From Soonwooa sp. (GTDB lineage Bacteria; Bacteroidota; Bacteroidia; Flavobacteriales; Weeksellaceae): a stretch of 64,000 nt of DNA. The position numbers and the translations under genes are program-made. The DNA lies in the NCBI RefSeq assembly GCF_030151385.1, contig NZ_JASLDS010000073.1, positions 1 through 64,000 of the forward strand, given 5' to 3'. This document shows positions 52,080-59,967 of the stretch, piece by piece. Position 1 is the first letter of the stretch. The number at the start of each line of letters is the position of its first letter. The notes under the pieces are model-generated. The model was not told the origin of the DNA. It was given only the letters and a program-made list of their open reading frames with translations, and did not search any database.

Positions 52080-53312
52080 TTAATTTACCTTCAACTCATC
52101 AAATTTGGCCTTCATTGTGGCATTTCCGTAGGTTAACTTTTTGATCGATAAATCTTCTGCTTTTTGATTAGCCAGTCTTAGTTGATTCTCACTTGTTGTT
52201 AATTCTTCCTTAACTTTTTTCATCTTAGCAATAGACTTATCTATTTCCGCTATGGCATTTTGAAAATGCTTAGAAGCAGAAAGGTAGTTTTTGGCAAATC
52301 CGTCTTTGAACGTATTTATTTTTTCTTCAAAATGGGTGATGTCTAGGTTTTGATTTTTAATGTTGGCTAATTCTGATTTATACTGCATTGAGTTCAGTGC
52401 AGCATTTCTCAATAGTGTAATTAATGGTATGAAAAATTGAGGACGAATAACGTACATCTTTGGATACTTATAAGAAACATCTAGAATACCCGAATTATAC
52501 AGCTCGTTATCTGCTTCCAAAAGGGAAACTAAAATTGCATATTCACACTTTTTCTCAACTCTATCTTTATCTAATTTGGCAAAAAAATCTTCGTTTTTTT
52601 TCTTAGAACTGGTTTCTTCATTTTCATTTTTCATTTCAAATATAATAGAAACAACCTCATTACCAGACACATCAGTTTCGCGAAAAATAAAATCACCTTT
52701 TGTACCTGTTTTAGCATCATTGTCTTTTTCAAAATAAGCATTCTGGAAAGCAGAAGAGCGCAATTTATTGAATTCTATTTCGCAATGTTGCTCCAAAGTT
52801 TCACCAATCATTTTAGTGGAAAGTTTCTGTTTAAAATCTCTTAGTCTTGCAATTTCATCATCTTTCATTTGTAAAGTTTGATCCTTCAAGTTTATCTTAT
52901 TTTTATATCTATCCTCAACTTCTTTTTCAATCAACAACTTTTCTGACTCTTTAATTTTGACTTCAAATCTTAAATCATCTCTTTCCTTTTCTAAGGATTT
53001 TAATGCTTCGGATAACTCTAGCTTTTTCACCAATTCAGATTGATTAAGTTTGGATCTTAAATCTGAAATTTCTGAATCCTTATTGGTAATGGTTTTTTGA
53101 AATGCGGATTTTACCCTTTCCTCGGTGATAGTAATTTCAGATGTTTTTTCTTTTTCTGCTAACTTTAATCTGTCATCAATTTCCCTTTCAAATTCTTTGT
53201 TTCGGATTTGTTTCAGGATTTCGCTAAATCCAAATTCATCAACTTTAAAAGCTGTTTTACAACTTGGACAAATGATTTCGTTTTTTGTGTTTTGACTTTC
53301 TTGAGTTTTCAT
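52080..53312 (-). CDS. DUF2130 domain protein with nuclease-like fold
   Basis: 410 residues. An N-terminal CPSC zinc-knuckle (EIICPSCKTAFKVDEFGF) is followed by a long coiled coil (about 30-165), then the DUF2130 domain with GTKGDFIFRE ... IIFEMKNENE (G-D..E-x-K like a PD-(D/E)xK site), DFFAKLDKDRVEKKCEYAILVSLLE and YPKMYVIRPQFFIPLITLLRNAA. Helices follow to the end. The family is often near RM and defence genes. Nuclease activity is an inference from the D-E-x-K pattern. Its promoter holds the second operator-like palindrome. Confidence 0.85.
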   Translation of the reverse strand: MKTQESQNTKNEIICPSCKTAFKVDEFGFSEILKQIRNKEFEREIDDRLKLAEKEKTSEITITEERVKSAFQKTITNKDSEISDLRSKLNQSELVKKLELSEALKSLEKERDDLRFEVKIKESEKLLIEKEVEDRYKNKINLKDQTLQMKDDEIARLRDFKQKLSTKMIGETLEQHCEIEFNKLRSSAFQNAYFEKDNDAKTGTKGDFIFRETDVSGNEVVSIIFEMKNENEETSSKKKNEDFFAKLDKDRVEKKCEYAILVSLLEADNELYNSGILDVSYKYPKMYVIRPQFFIPLITLLRNAALNSMQYKSELANIKNQNLDITHFEEKINTFKDGFAKNYLSASKHFQNAIAEIDKSIAKMKKVKEELTTSENQLRLANQKAEDLSIKKLTYGNATMKAKFDELKVN

Positions 53313-53354
53313 ACTTAATACATTTTATGATTATTGTACAAAGATGAAAAAAAT

Positions 53355-53375
53355 CAGTGCAGAGGAGGTGCACTG
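53355..53375 (-). promoter_or_regulatory. Candidate operator in the DUF2130 promoter
   Basis: GTGCAGAGGAGGTGCAC (53357-53373), with pairing extended to TCA/TGA at the ends, matches the palindrome at 52028-52044 at 16 of 17 positions. The core starts 11 bases upstream of CATCTTTG (53346-53339 on the minus strand). It lies 43-63 bases upstream of the DUF2130 ATG and 7 bases after the WYL gene. Confidence 0.7.
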
Positions 53376-53381
53376 ATGAAA

Positions 53382-54362
53382 TTAATGCATTTTAGAAATA
53401 CGATTTGATAAACTTTCTTTTAATGTTTCAGGTTGTAAAACCCTCATGTTTTCACCATAAGACAAGATTAAACTTTCTAGCTCATAATTGTGCTTAACCT
53501 CGATCGTTAAGATGTTTTCTTTGATTTTTTGAGATCCGTGAATTGGTTTTGAAGAAATGTATGGGATGATGTTGGGAGTGAGTTTAATACTTATTTTCTC
53601 AGCTTTCTTCGTTGGATCATTACTTACTCCTATGATATCGTCAAAGTATTCGTCAAAGTTCTCTTCTGATTTGATAAACGAATCTTTTGATTGTTGAAGT
53701 GATTTTATTCGATCTAATGCAAGATTTTGAATTACAGAAAGCTTATGATTCCAACCAAACAAGAACCAGCGATTGTTGTATTGTTTCAGATAATAAGGAG
53801 AGATTAAAAAAGAAGATTCCTTATCAGACTTAAAGCTTTTGTATACGATTTCTAATACTTGCTTATTTGAAATATATTGAAAAAGTTGGTTAAGATATTC
53901 AACACCTTTTAAAAACTCATTTTCCTCAAAACTAATAATTTGCTGATTGCTTGAATCTGTATTTAACCCCGATTGCAATTTTGCCTGTAAACTTGCTACC
54001 CAATCAAATCCAGGAAGGGAGTTTAGCCTATTGAGTGTTGCTAATGCTTCTCTTAAAGAATCTAATTCGGCAGGATTAATGGGTGTTTTTAATATAGAAA
54101 ACTCTGGATCATCATAACGATAATATACTTTTCTGCCGTCTTTATAACTTACAATAGGTGCATTAAATCCAGCATCGCTTTTCATAAAATCAATGTCATC
54201 AAAAATCTGTCTTCTAGAAACTTTTGTTTCTTTTACATAATGATCAGTTAGAACAAGGGAGCAATAATCAATTAGATCATCAATAAAGAACTTTTTATAT
54301 TGATTGGAAAAGCATTTATCTAATGCATTGTAACGTAATTGAGCATTCTTGTTAGTGGCCAT
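53382..54362 (-). CDS. WYL domain transcriptional regulator
   Basis: 326 residues. A winged-HTH N-terminal part (RYNALDKCFSNQYKKFFIDDLIDY ... VSRRQIFDDIDFMKS) is followed by the WYL Sm-like domain (about 150-225, KQVLEIVYKSFKSDKESSFLISPYYLKQYNNRWFLFGWN) and the WCX dimerisation domain (about 240-326). Related proteins such as BrxR and CapW repress defence genes and bind inverted repeats. It lies upstream of the DUF2130, HIRAN, SHOCT and hsd genes, all in the same direction. Confidence 0.9.
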   Translation of the reverse strand: MATNKNAQLRYNALDKCFSNQYKKFFIDDLIDYCSLVLTDHYVKETKVSRRQIFDDIDFMKSDAGFNAPIVSYKDGRKVYYRYDDPEFSILKTPINPAELDSLREALATLNRLNSLPGFDWVASLQAKLQSGLNTDSSNQQIISFEENEFLKGVEYLNQLFQYISNKQVLEIVYKSFKSDKESSFLISPYYLKQYNNRWFLFGWNHKLSVIQNLALDRIKSLQQSKDSFIKSEENFDEYFDDIIGVSNDPTKKAEKISIKLTPNIIPYISSKPIHGSQKIKENILTIEVKHNYELESLILSYGENMRVLQPETLKESLSNRISKMH

Positions 54363-54444
54363 TATTTATTTTTTGATGACCTTTAAAAGTACTTAAATAT
54401 ACCATATAAATCCAAAAGAAACTAGTTATGATAGGTATAAAAAC

Positions 54445-54477
54445 AAAAGACACCCGCTAATTAGTGGGTGTCTTTTT
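54445..54477 (-). terminator. Terminator after tRNA-Ser
   Basis: AAAAGACACCC (54445-54455) pairs with GGGTGTCTTTT (54466-54476) around a 10-base loop, with T and A runs on both sides. It ends the tRNA transcript and insulates the island. Confidence 0.85.
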
Positions 54478-54518
54478 GGGTGTTAATTCTGTAACCTATT
54501 GATATTCAATAAGTTTTG

Positions 54519-54605
54519 CAGAGAGGAAGGGATTCGAACCCTCGATAGAGTTACCCCTATACTAACTTTCCAGGCTAGCTCCTTCAACCACTCGGACACC
54601 TCTCT
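54519..54605 (-). tRNA. tRNA-Ser (anticodon GGA)
   Basis: 87 bases. The acceptor stem AGAGAGG pairs with CCTCTCT, discriminator G. The D arm, anticodon stem CTAGC/GTTAG with loop CTGGAAA (anticodon GGA), a long variable arm (TATAGGGGTAACTCTATCG region) and the T arm GGGTTCGAATCCC are all present. CCA is not encoded. The 3' end faces the hsd/WYL island. Confidence 0.95.
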
Positions 54606-54618
54606 TTTTATAAGTCTG

Positions 54619-54626
54619 CAAATATA
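54619..54626 (-). promoter_or_regulatory. -7 element of the tRNA-Ser promoter
   Basis: TATATTTG on the minus strand, 13 bases upstream of the tRNA 5' end. Confidence 0.55.
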
Positions 54627-54652
54627 GTTAATTATTTGGCTTTGCCTAATAT

Positions 54653-55675
54653 TTAATGGAAATCTTTAGTAACCTCCCCACAAATATCTTCATCGAACAA
54701 ATCTGCGAAACTAGCTTTATACCTAGGATTATTTAGCAAGTGCATCGATTTTGTAATCGCAGCCTCAGCGGTCATATCTTTACCGTTAATAGCACCAACT
54801 TGGCTAAAAATATTGCTATTGCTATACTTTCCAAAACTAATACCACCAGAAACACACTGGCTTATGACGATAATCTCAACATTTCGGCTACGAAGTTCGC
54901 GCAAAACGCGTTCTGTCTGTTCGTTATTAAAAATCGTTCCCGACCCGAAAACCTGAAGAATAAGGACTTTAACAGAGGTAACCTCTAATAAAAAGTCAAA
55001 ATTCATTCCAGGGAAGATGCGCCAAAACAATACATTTTCGTCAAGATGCAGATCGATTTCAAAATCATTAGATGTAGGTTTTAGAAGACTATCTTTATCA
55101 ATATTTAGATGGACACCAGATTGCCCCAAAATTGAATAATTAGGACTTTGGTAAGCATCAAAATATTCTGCCGAAAACTTCAAACTACGATTACCACGCA
55201 ATAATTTGTATTCAAAATACAAAGTCACCTCTTGTATAACTGCTTCGTCATTTTCATAAAGACTGGCATAATAGATACTTGTCAAGAGATTTTCTTTCGC
55301 ATCAGTTCTCAAATCTCCGATTGGTAATTGTGAGCCAGTTAACACAACTGGTTTGCTAAGGTTTTTAAGCATAAAACTTAATGCCGACGCAGTATACGAC
55401 ATTGTATCTGTACCGTGCAAAATCACAAAACCATCAAAAGTTTCATAATTTTCCTGAACAATTTTTGCAATACCTTGCCACTGTTTTGGTCCCATATCCG
55501 ACGAGTCCACAGGATAGTCAAAAGACTTTACCGAAACCTCACATTCCATAAGGTTCATTTCGGGCATACGTTTAAAAATATTCGAAAAATCAAAAGGAAC
55601 AAGACTTCCCGTCGCATAATCTTTCTCCATCCCGATTGTTCCGCCAGTATAGATGATCAAAACCTTTCTTTTCAT
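54653..55675 (-). CDS. ansA: L-asparaginase, type I
   Basis: 340 residues, cytoplasmic (no signal peptide). Catalytic threonines are in YTGGTIGM (about residues 9-16) and LHGTDTM (about 86-92); the conserved TGSQLPIGDLRTDAKENL loop and VLILQVFGSGT strand follow. Hydrolyses asparagine to aspartate and ammonia. The type I length and lack of export signal fit the AnsA branch. It is monocistronic. Confidence 0.95.
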   Translation of the reverse strand: MKRKVLIIYTGGTIGMEKDYATGSLVPFDFSNIFKRMPEMNLMECEVSVKSFDYPVDSSDMGPKQWQGIAKIVQENYETFDGFVILHGTDTMSYTASALSFMLKNLSKPVVLTGSQLPIGDLRTDAKENLLTSIYYASLYENDEAVIQEVTLYFEYKLLRGNRSLKFSAEYFDAYQSPNYSILGQSGVHLNIDKDSLLKPTSNDFEIDLHLDENVLFWRIFPGMNFDFLLEVTSVKVLILQVFGSGTIFNNEQTERVLRELRSRNVEIIVISQCVSGGISFGKYSNSNIFSQVGAINGKDMTAEAAITKSMHLLNNPRYKASFADLFDEDICGEVTKDFH

Positions 55676-55738
55676 ACTTCAAAAATAAACAAATATCCCA
55701 TTTCAAAACAAAGAAAACAAAGCTTCAATTTTATTAGG

Positions 55739-55847
55739 AGCTTTATCCCGCTGTCCGCTGTATCCTTTTGTTGTGTCGCTCGGACGACTCCGCTACGCTC
55801 CGTCGCCTCGCGCCACCACAAAAGGATGCCGCTTCCATCGGGGCTAG
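55739..55847 (+). repeat. Dispersed GC-rich palindromic repeat, copy 2
   Basis: 109 bases from AGCTTTATCCCGCT to ATCGGGGCTA, about 90% identical to 21056-21163. Inner arms ATCCTTTTGTTGTG and CACCACAAAAGGAT are inverted around GACTCCGCTACGCTCC. It stands in a 311-base gap between ansA and recX that has no other feature. Confidence 0.8.
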
Positions 55848-55986
55848 GGATTTGTCAACAAAAGAAAATTGGTGATAATTATTTAAGAATTTATGATCAA
55901 AGATTTAAGATGTACGATTTAATCGTCATGTTTTAAGACGTGTTATCAACAATACTTAATCGCGGATTTCAGAACAATGCAAAAAA

Positions 55987-56448
55987 CTAATCCTCAAAAG
56001 CATCCAAAATCACCTCGTATTCATAACCTTTAGAAAGCAGAAATTTAATAATCTTATTTTTCTTCTTAAAAGCATTAGACTCAGAAATAATCTCCGACTG
56101 CTTTTCTATGAATACCTGAATCTGTTTGCGATAATCGTCCTCGTAGATTTCGTCCCAGCAACGACTAATCAATTTATCGTTGATTTGTTTTTGTTTAAGA
56201 TTGAGTTTTATCTTGTTGCGCCCCCAATGTTTGATGTAAAACTTCCCTCGAATATAACTGCGCACAAAACGCTCTTCATCCAGATACTTCTCCTGAATCA
56301 AGTACATCAAAATCTCCTCCTTAGCCTCTGGAATCAACAAAAAATCACGCATCTTCTGCTCCACTTCATAATGACAACGATCTTGATAAACGCAATAGTT
56401 GAGCATCTTCTGTTTTATTTCTTCAAAGGTGTAGGACTTCTTTTCCAT
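55987..56448 (-). CDS. recX: Regulatory protein RecX
   Basis: 153 residues, the short RecX form. Three helical repeats: KQKMLNYCVYQDRCHYEVEQKMRDFLL, YLIQEKYLDEERFVRSYIRGKFYIKHWGRNKIKLNLKQKQI and the C-terminal KKKNKIIKFLLSKGYEYEVILDAF. RecX inhibits RecA filament growth. recA is not in the window. Confidence 0.92.
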   Translation of the reverse strand: MEKKSYTFEEIKQKMLNYCVYQDRCHYEVEQKMRDFLLIPEAKEEILMYLIQEKYLDEERFVRSYIRGKFYIKHWGRNKIKLNLKQKQINDKLISRCWDEIYEDDYRKQIQVFIEKQSEIISESNAFKKKNKIIKFLLSKGYEYEVILDAFED

Positions 56449-56638
56449 GGCGACATTCTCTTTCTTTCACTAATATCTTGCAAAGAACTAAAATTTATTT
56501 TTAACTAAAAAAGCTAAATCATTAAAATGATTTTCATCCAAAGTCCTTTCAAAAATTAGCTTTTGACAAACAAATTAAAATAATATTACAAAAAAATCAC
56601 ACTAAAATTAATTTCCTTTAATTTTCTCTAAACTTTTA

Positions 56639-56646
56639 TATATTTG
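56639..56646 (+). promoter_or_regulatory. -7 element of the amino acid permease promoter
   Basis: TATATTTG lies 14 bases before the permease ATG. Confidence 0.55.
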
Positions 56647-56660
56647 ATTCAAATAAAACT

Positions 56661-58067
56661 ATGGAAAAGAAACTAAAACTTTGGGATGCCACAATGATTG
56701 TGATGGGATCAATGATTGGGAGCGGAATCTTCATTGTAAGTTCGGACATTATGCGAAATCTTGGTTCGGGCTATTGGCTCATTGTCGTTTGGTTGTTGAC
56801 CGCTCTTATGACCGTTGCTGCCGCAATCAGCTATGGCGAATTATCCGCCATGTTTCCAAAAGCTGGAGGACAATACACCTACATTACCGAGATTTTCGGA
56901 AAAATGATGGGTTTTCTCTACGGTTGGGGACTTTTTACAGTCATCCAAACTGGAACAATCGCTGCTGTTGCCGTGGCTTTTGGAAAATTTACAGCTTATC
57001 TCATTCCGAGTCTTAACGATGCTGCGCCTCTTTTCCAAAGTGGAAGTTTCAAAATTACATGGATTCAGATTTTAGCAATTTTTGTTATTTTAATTCTAAC
57101 ATTCATCAATACACGCGGCGTCCAAAGTGGAAAGATGCTTCAAAATATTTTCACGTCATCCAAAATCATCGCACTTTTAGGATTAATTGCTTTAGGATTT
57201 ATTTTAGTAGAACATTCTCAGTTGGCTAATAACTTCCAATTTGGTTGGGAAGCTTTTCAGAATTTCGGAACCGAAGTTAATGGTCACAAAGAACCAGCAA
57301 GCTGGCTACCAATTTCGGGTACAACAGTTCTGGGTGGCATTGCAGCAGCAATGGTAGGTTCTGTGTTTAGTTCTGTGGCTTGGGAAAATGTCACTTTTGT
57401 TTCGGGCGAAATCGAAAATCCTCGCAAGAATGTTGTTCGTGCCATGATTATTGGGACAAGTTCTGTAATGATTTTGTATCTTTTGGTTAATCTCGTCTAT
57501 CTCAACACCTTAACACGCGACGAAATCGCTTTTGCAGCCAATGACCGTGTTGCCGTAGCCTCTGCTGAAAAAATCTTTGGAAATGCTGGGACAATTATTA
57601 TGGCAGTTCTGGTGATGATTTCAACTTTTGGTTGTGTTAATGGTATTACCCTCGCTGGTGCACGCGTTTTCCAAACGATGGCTAAAGATGGTTTATTCTT
57701 AAAAGCAGCTATTAAAAATAATCGTTTCGATGTGCCAGCCAATTCGCTTTGGATGCAAGGGATTTGGGCAAGTTTGCTTTGTCTTAGCGGTCAATACGGC
57801 GATTTGCTGGATATGATTTCATTTGTCATTGTTCTATTTTATATGCTAACTGTTTTTGGCGTTATCTATCTCAGAATCAAAAAACCAAATATAGAACGCG
57901 ATTACAAAACGTGGCTCTACCCTATTACACCAGCCATTTATTTAATAATCGGTATTTCGTTTTGTGTACTTTTATTTATTTACAAACCGCAGTACACTTG
58001 GCCTGGATTAGGTTTGATATTGACAGGATTACCCGTATATTTACTCATCAATAAAAAGTCTTCCTAA
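56661..58067 (+). CDS. APC-family amino acid permease
   Basis: 468 residues with 12 hydrophobic helices. The conserved helix-1 motif GSMIGSGIFI and helix-2/3 AISYGELSAMFPKAGGQYTYI are typical of APC/LAT-type transporters, and helix 6/7 WENVTFVSGEIENPRKNVVRA matches the family's loop. Probably a proton-coupled amino acid importer or exchanger. The substrate is unknown. The DUF2071 gene follows 11 bases later. Confidence 0.93.
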   Translation: MEKKLKLWDATMIVMGSMIGSGIFIVSSDIMRNLGSGYWLIVVWLLTALMTVAAAISYGELSAMFPKAGGQYTYITEIFGKMMGFLYGWGLFTVIQTGTIAAVAVAFGKFTAYLIPSLNDAAPLFQSGSFKITWIQILAIFVILILTFINTRGVQSGKMLQNIFTSSKIIALLGLIALGFILVEHSQLANNFQFGWEAFQNFGTEVNGHKEPASWLPISGTTVLGGIAAAMVGSVFSSVAWENVTFVSGEIENPRKNVVRAMIIGTSSVMILYLLVNLVYLNTLTRDEIAFAANDRVAVASAEKIFGNAGTIIMAVLVMISTFGCVNGITLAGARVFQTMAKDGLFLKAAIKNNRFDVPANSLWMQGIWASLLCLSGQYGDLLDMISFVIVLFYMLTVFGVIYLRIKKPNIERDYKTWLYPITPAIYLIIGISFCVLLFIYKPQYTWPGLGLILTGLPVYLLINKKSS

Positions 58068-58078
58068 AAATTGAGCAT

Positions 58079-58801
58079 TTGAGTAATATCACATCTTTAT
58101 TATCAGACATCCAACATCGTCCTTATCCTTTACCAAAAGGGCAATTTCAGTATTATCAAGAGTGGAATCGCGCTGTTTTCTTACACTGGAAAGTCGATTA
58201 CGAAAGTTTGCGAAAGTTGGTACCTGAGACTTTTAATCTAGACCAAATCGATGGCGATTATTACATTTCGATAGTTGCTTTCACAATGGAAAAGATTCGT
58301 CCAAGATTGTTGCCATCGCTTTCATTTATTTCAGATTTTGATGAAGTTAATGTCAGAACTTATATTGAAAATGACGGTAAAAAAGGTGTCTATTTTATCA
58401 ATATTGAGGGTGGAAAATTATTGTCATGTGTCATTGCAAAAGCACTTTCGGGACTTCCATATGAAAAAGCAAATATGAAGAGAAGCGCTGGACAATATGA
58501 TTCTCAACTTGATTCAAAAAATCTAAAACTCCATATCGATTACGAAATCGGAAATCCTTTAAATCAAAAAACAAATCTCGACTTTTGGTTAACGGAGCGT
58601 TATTGCTTGTATTTACAACATAACGGGCAAAATATTCGTTACGATATTCATCACAAAGAATGGGAAATTAATGAGGTTAAAATCAAAAATTTAGAAACAA
58701 AATACAAATTTGGAGCGCTTGATTTCACCAACCGAAAACCAGATTTAACACATTATTCCAAAGGTGTGGAAGTTGTTGCTTGGAAGAAAGTTATTTTATA
58801 A
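58079..58801 (+). CDS. DUF2071 (YqjF-like) protein
   Basis: 240 residues starting at TTG, since no ATG lies near the conserved N-terminus (MSNITSLLSDIQHRPYPLPKGQFQYYQEWNRAVFLHWKVDYESLRKLVP). Family features include EVNVRTYIENDGKKGVYFINIEGGKLLSCVIAKALSGLPYEKANM. Structure-based relatives bind small ligands. Function unknown. Cotranscribed with the permease. Confidence 0.85.
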   Translation: MSNITSLLSDIQHRPYPLPKGQFQYYQEWNRAVFLHWKVDYESLRKLVPETFNLDQIDGDYYISIVAFTMEKIRPRLLPSLSFISDFDEVNVRTYIENDGKKGVYFINIEGGKLLSCVIAKALSGLPYEKANMKRSAGQYDSQLDSKNLKLHIDYEIGNPLNQKTNLDFWLTERYCLYLQHNGQNIRYDIHHKEWEINEVKIKNLETKYKFGALDFTNRKPDLTHYSKGVEVVAWKKVIL

Positions 58802-58863
58802 ACTTAAAGGCAAAAATTATCAATGACACTCCAAAACAAGCTTTATTAAAATTTAAATAAACA

Positions 58864-58898
58864 TAAAAAAAATCCGAAGCCAAAACTTCGAATTTTAA
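58864..58898 (-). terminator. Terminator of the holin-like gene
   Basis: On the minus strand AAATTCGAAG (58895-58886) pairs with CTTCGGATTT (58879-58870), one G-U, followed by a T run. It lies 20 bases after the stop. Confidence 0.75.
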
Positions 58899-58917
58899 TT
58901 TTTTTTGTGTTTTAAAA

Positions 58918-59259
58918 CTAATCTTTAGTGAACAATGATCCGATAATTGCGCTAACAATCGAAAGCAAAATACTAAAGACAAATGCCCAGCCGAAACCAT
59001 CAACCGTCATACTGTCCATAAAATGGTCACAAAGCAAAATCATAACGGCATTGATTACCAACGAGAAAAGCCCCAAAGTCAAAATCGTAATCGGCAACGA
59101 AAGAATTGCTAAAATTGGACGAACCAACATATTGAGAATCCCCAAAACGATGGCAAAAATAATCGCCGAACCAAAATCCTGAAAATGCACACCCGACAAA
59201 ATTTTGCTTAATAAAAATGCAGAAACCGCGGTCACAAGTAAGTTAATAATTAATCGCAT
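58918..59259 (-). CDS. Phage-holin-family small membrane protein
   Basis: 113 residues with four hydrophobic helices (LIINLLVTAVSAFLLSKIL, SAIIFAIVLGILNMLVRPILAILSLPITI, LFSLVINAVMILLC, FVFSILLSIVSAIIGSLF). The LNMLVRPILAILSLPITILTLGLFSLVINAVMI segment is the family signature (YvlD/holin 4-like). Despite the name it is chromosomal and not part of a phage; the role is probably in the envelope. Confidence 0.9.
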   Translation of the reverse strand: MRLIINLLVTAVSAFLLSKILSGVHFQDFGSAIIFAIVLGILNMLVRPILAILSLPITILTLGLFSLVINAVMILLCDHFMDSMTVDGFGWAFVFSILLSIVSAIIGSLFTKD

Positions 59260-59325
59260 AGTTTTATTTTTTTAGGTTATTAAATATACATTTTGGTATT
59301 GTTGCAAATTTCGTGCAGACTTCGA

Positions 59326-59949
59326 TTAATGAGGCATTCTTTTGAAAGCATCGACTTTCATAATGTTAGAATCTGTCTCATTTTTGCTTTTATCTTCAAT
59401 CAAAATTCCTGATAAATGGTCAATCTCATGTTGGAAAATAACCGCAGAAAATCCTTCAACGATTTCAATCGTTTTTTTGCCAGCCAAATTCCAATATTCT
59501 AATTGTATCACCTGACTTCTGTAAAACATATCTCTAAATTCTGGAATCGACAAATCGCCCTCTGGACCAAAATTCAAAATTTCGGACTTCCACAGAATTT
59601 TTGGATTTAGAAAATACTCCAGTGGATTTCCTTCTTTATCAAAACGTTGCACCCAGATTACATCGCGGTTAATACCAACTTGTGGTGCCGCGATCCCAAC
59701 ACCACCATCTGTCGCCAACAAAGCCAACTTCATACGATGGACCAAAGTTGCCGTATTCGGGTCTTTGGGATTGACCTCTTTGGACTTTGCCAACAGAACA
59801 GAATGTTGATGTGCATCGGTTGTCTGATAAATTGGAAGCGCCGAATTTTTATCGTTTGAATTGATTAATTTGATTTCTGCAGCCGTGTATTTTTGACCAA
59901 AGGCCAAACAATTGATAGAAATCGTAACGAGCAGTAAAAATGTTTTCAT
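59326..59949 (-). CDS. Exported peptide deformylase-like protein with Cys-to-Asp change
   Basis: 207 residues. A signal peptide (LLLVTISINCLAFGQ) precedes a deformylase-type domain with motif 1 GGVGIAAPQVG, motif 2 EGDLSIPE and motif 3 QHEIDHLSG. Peptide deformylases carry a metal-binding Cys in motif 2 (EGCLS); here it is Asp (codon GAT). An exported deformylase could not act on nascent chains at the ribosome, so its substrate is probably different. It lies 18 bases downstream of the ChaN gene in the heme locus. Confidence 0.85.
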   Translation of the reverse strand: MKTFLLLVTISINCLAFGQKYTAAEIKLINSNDKNSALPIYQTTDAHQHSVLLAKSKEVNPKDPNTATLVHRMKLALLATDGGVGIAAPQVGINRDVIWVQRFDKEGNPLEYFLNPKILWKSEILNFGPEGDLSIPEFRDMFYRSQVIQLEYWNLAGKKTIEIVEGFSAVIFQHEIDHLSGILIEDKSKNETDSNIMKVDAFKRMPH

Positions 59950-59967
59950 AGTTTTTTGAAGATAAAT

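Noticed and set aside
46059..54459. Short similarity AAAAGACAC..GCTAA at both ends of the defence island as attachment repeats
   Set aside because: Only about 14 bases with a gap, one copy inside a terminator stem and one inside a coding region; too weak for att sites.
55415..55936. 173-residue plus-strand ORF across the ansA start and the palindromic repeat
   Set aside because: It is antisense to ansA and then runs into repeat sequence; no conserved domain.
58918..59259. Prophage remnant
   Set aside because: The holin-family protein is a common chromosomal membrane protein; no other phage gene is nearby.
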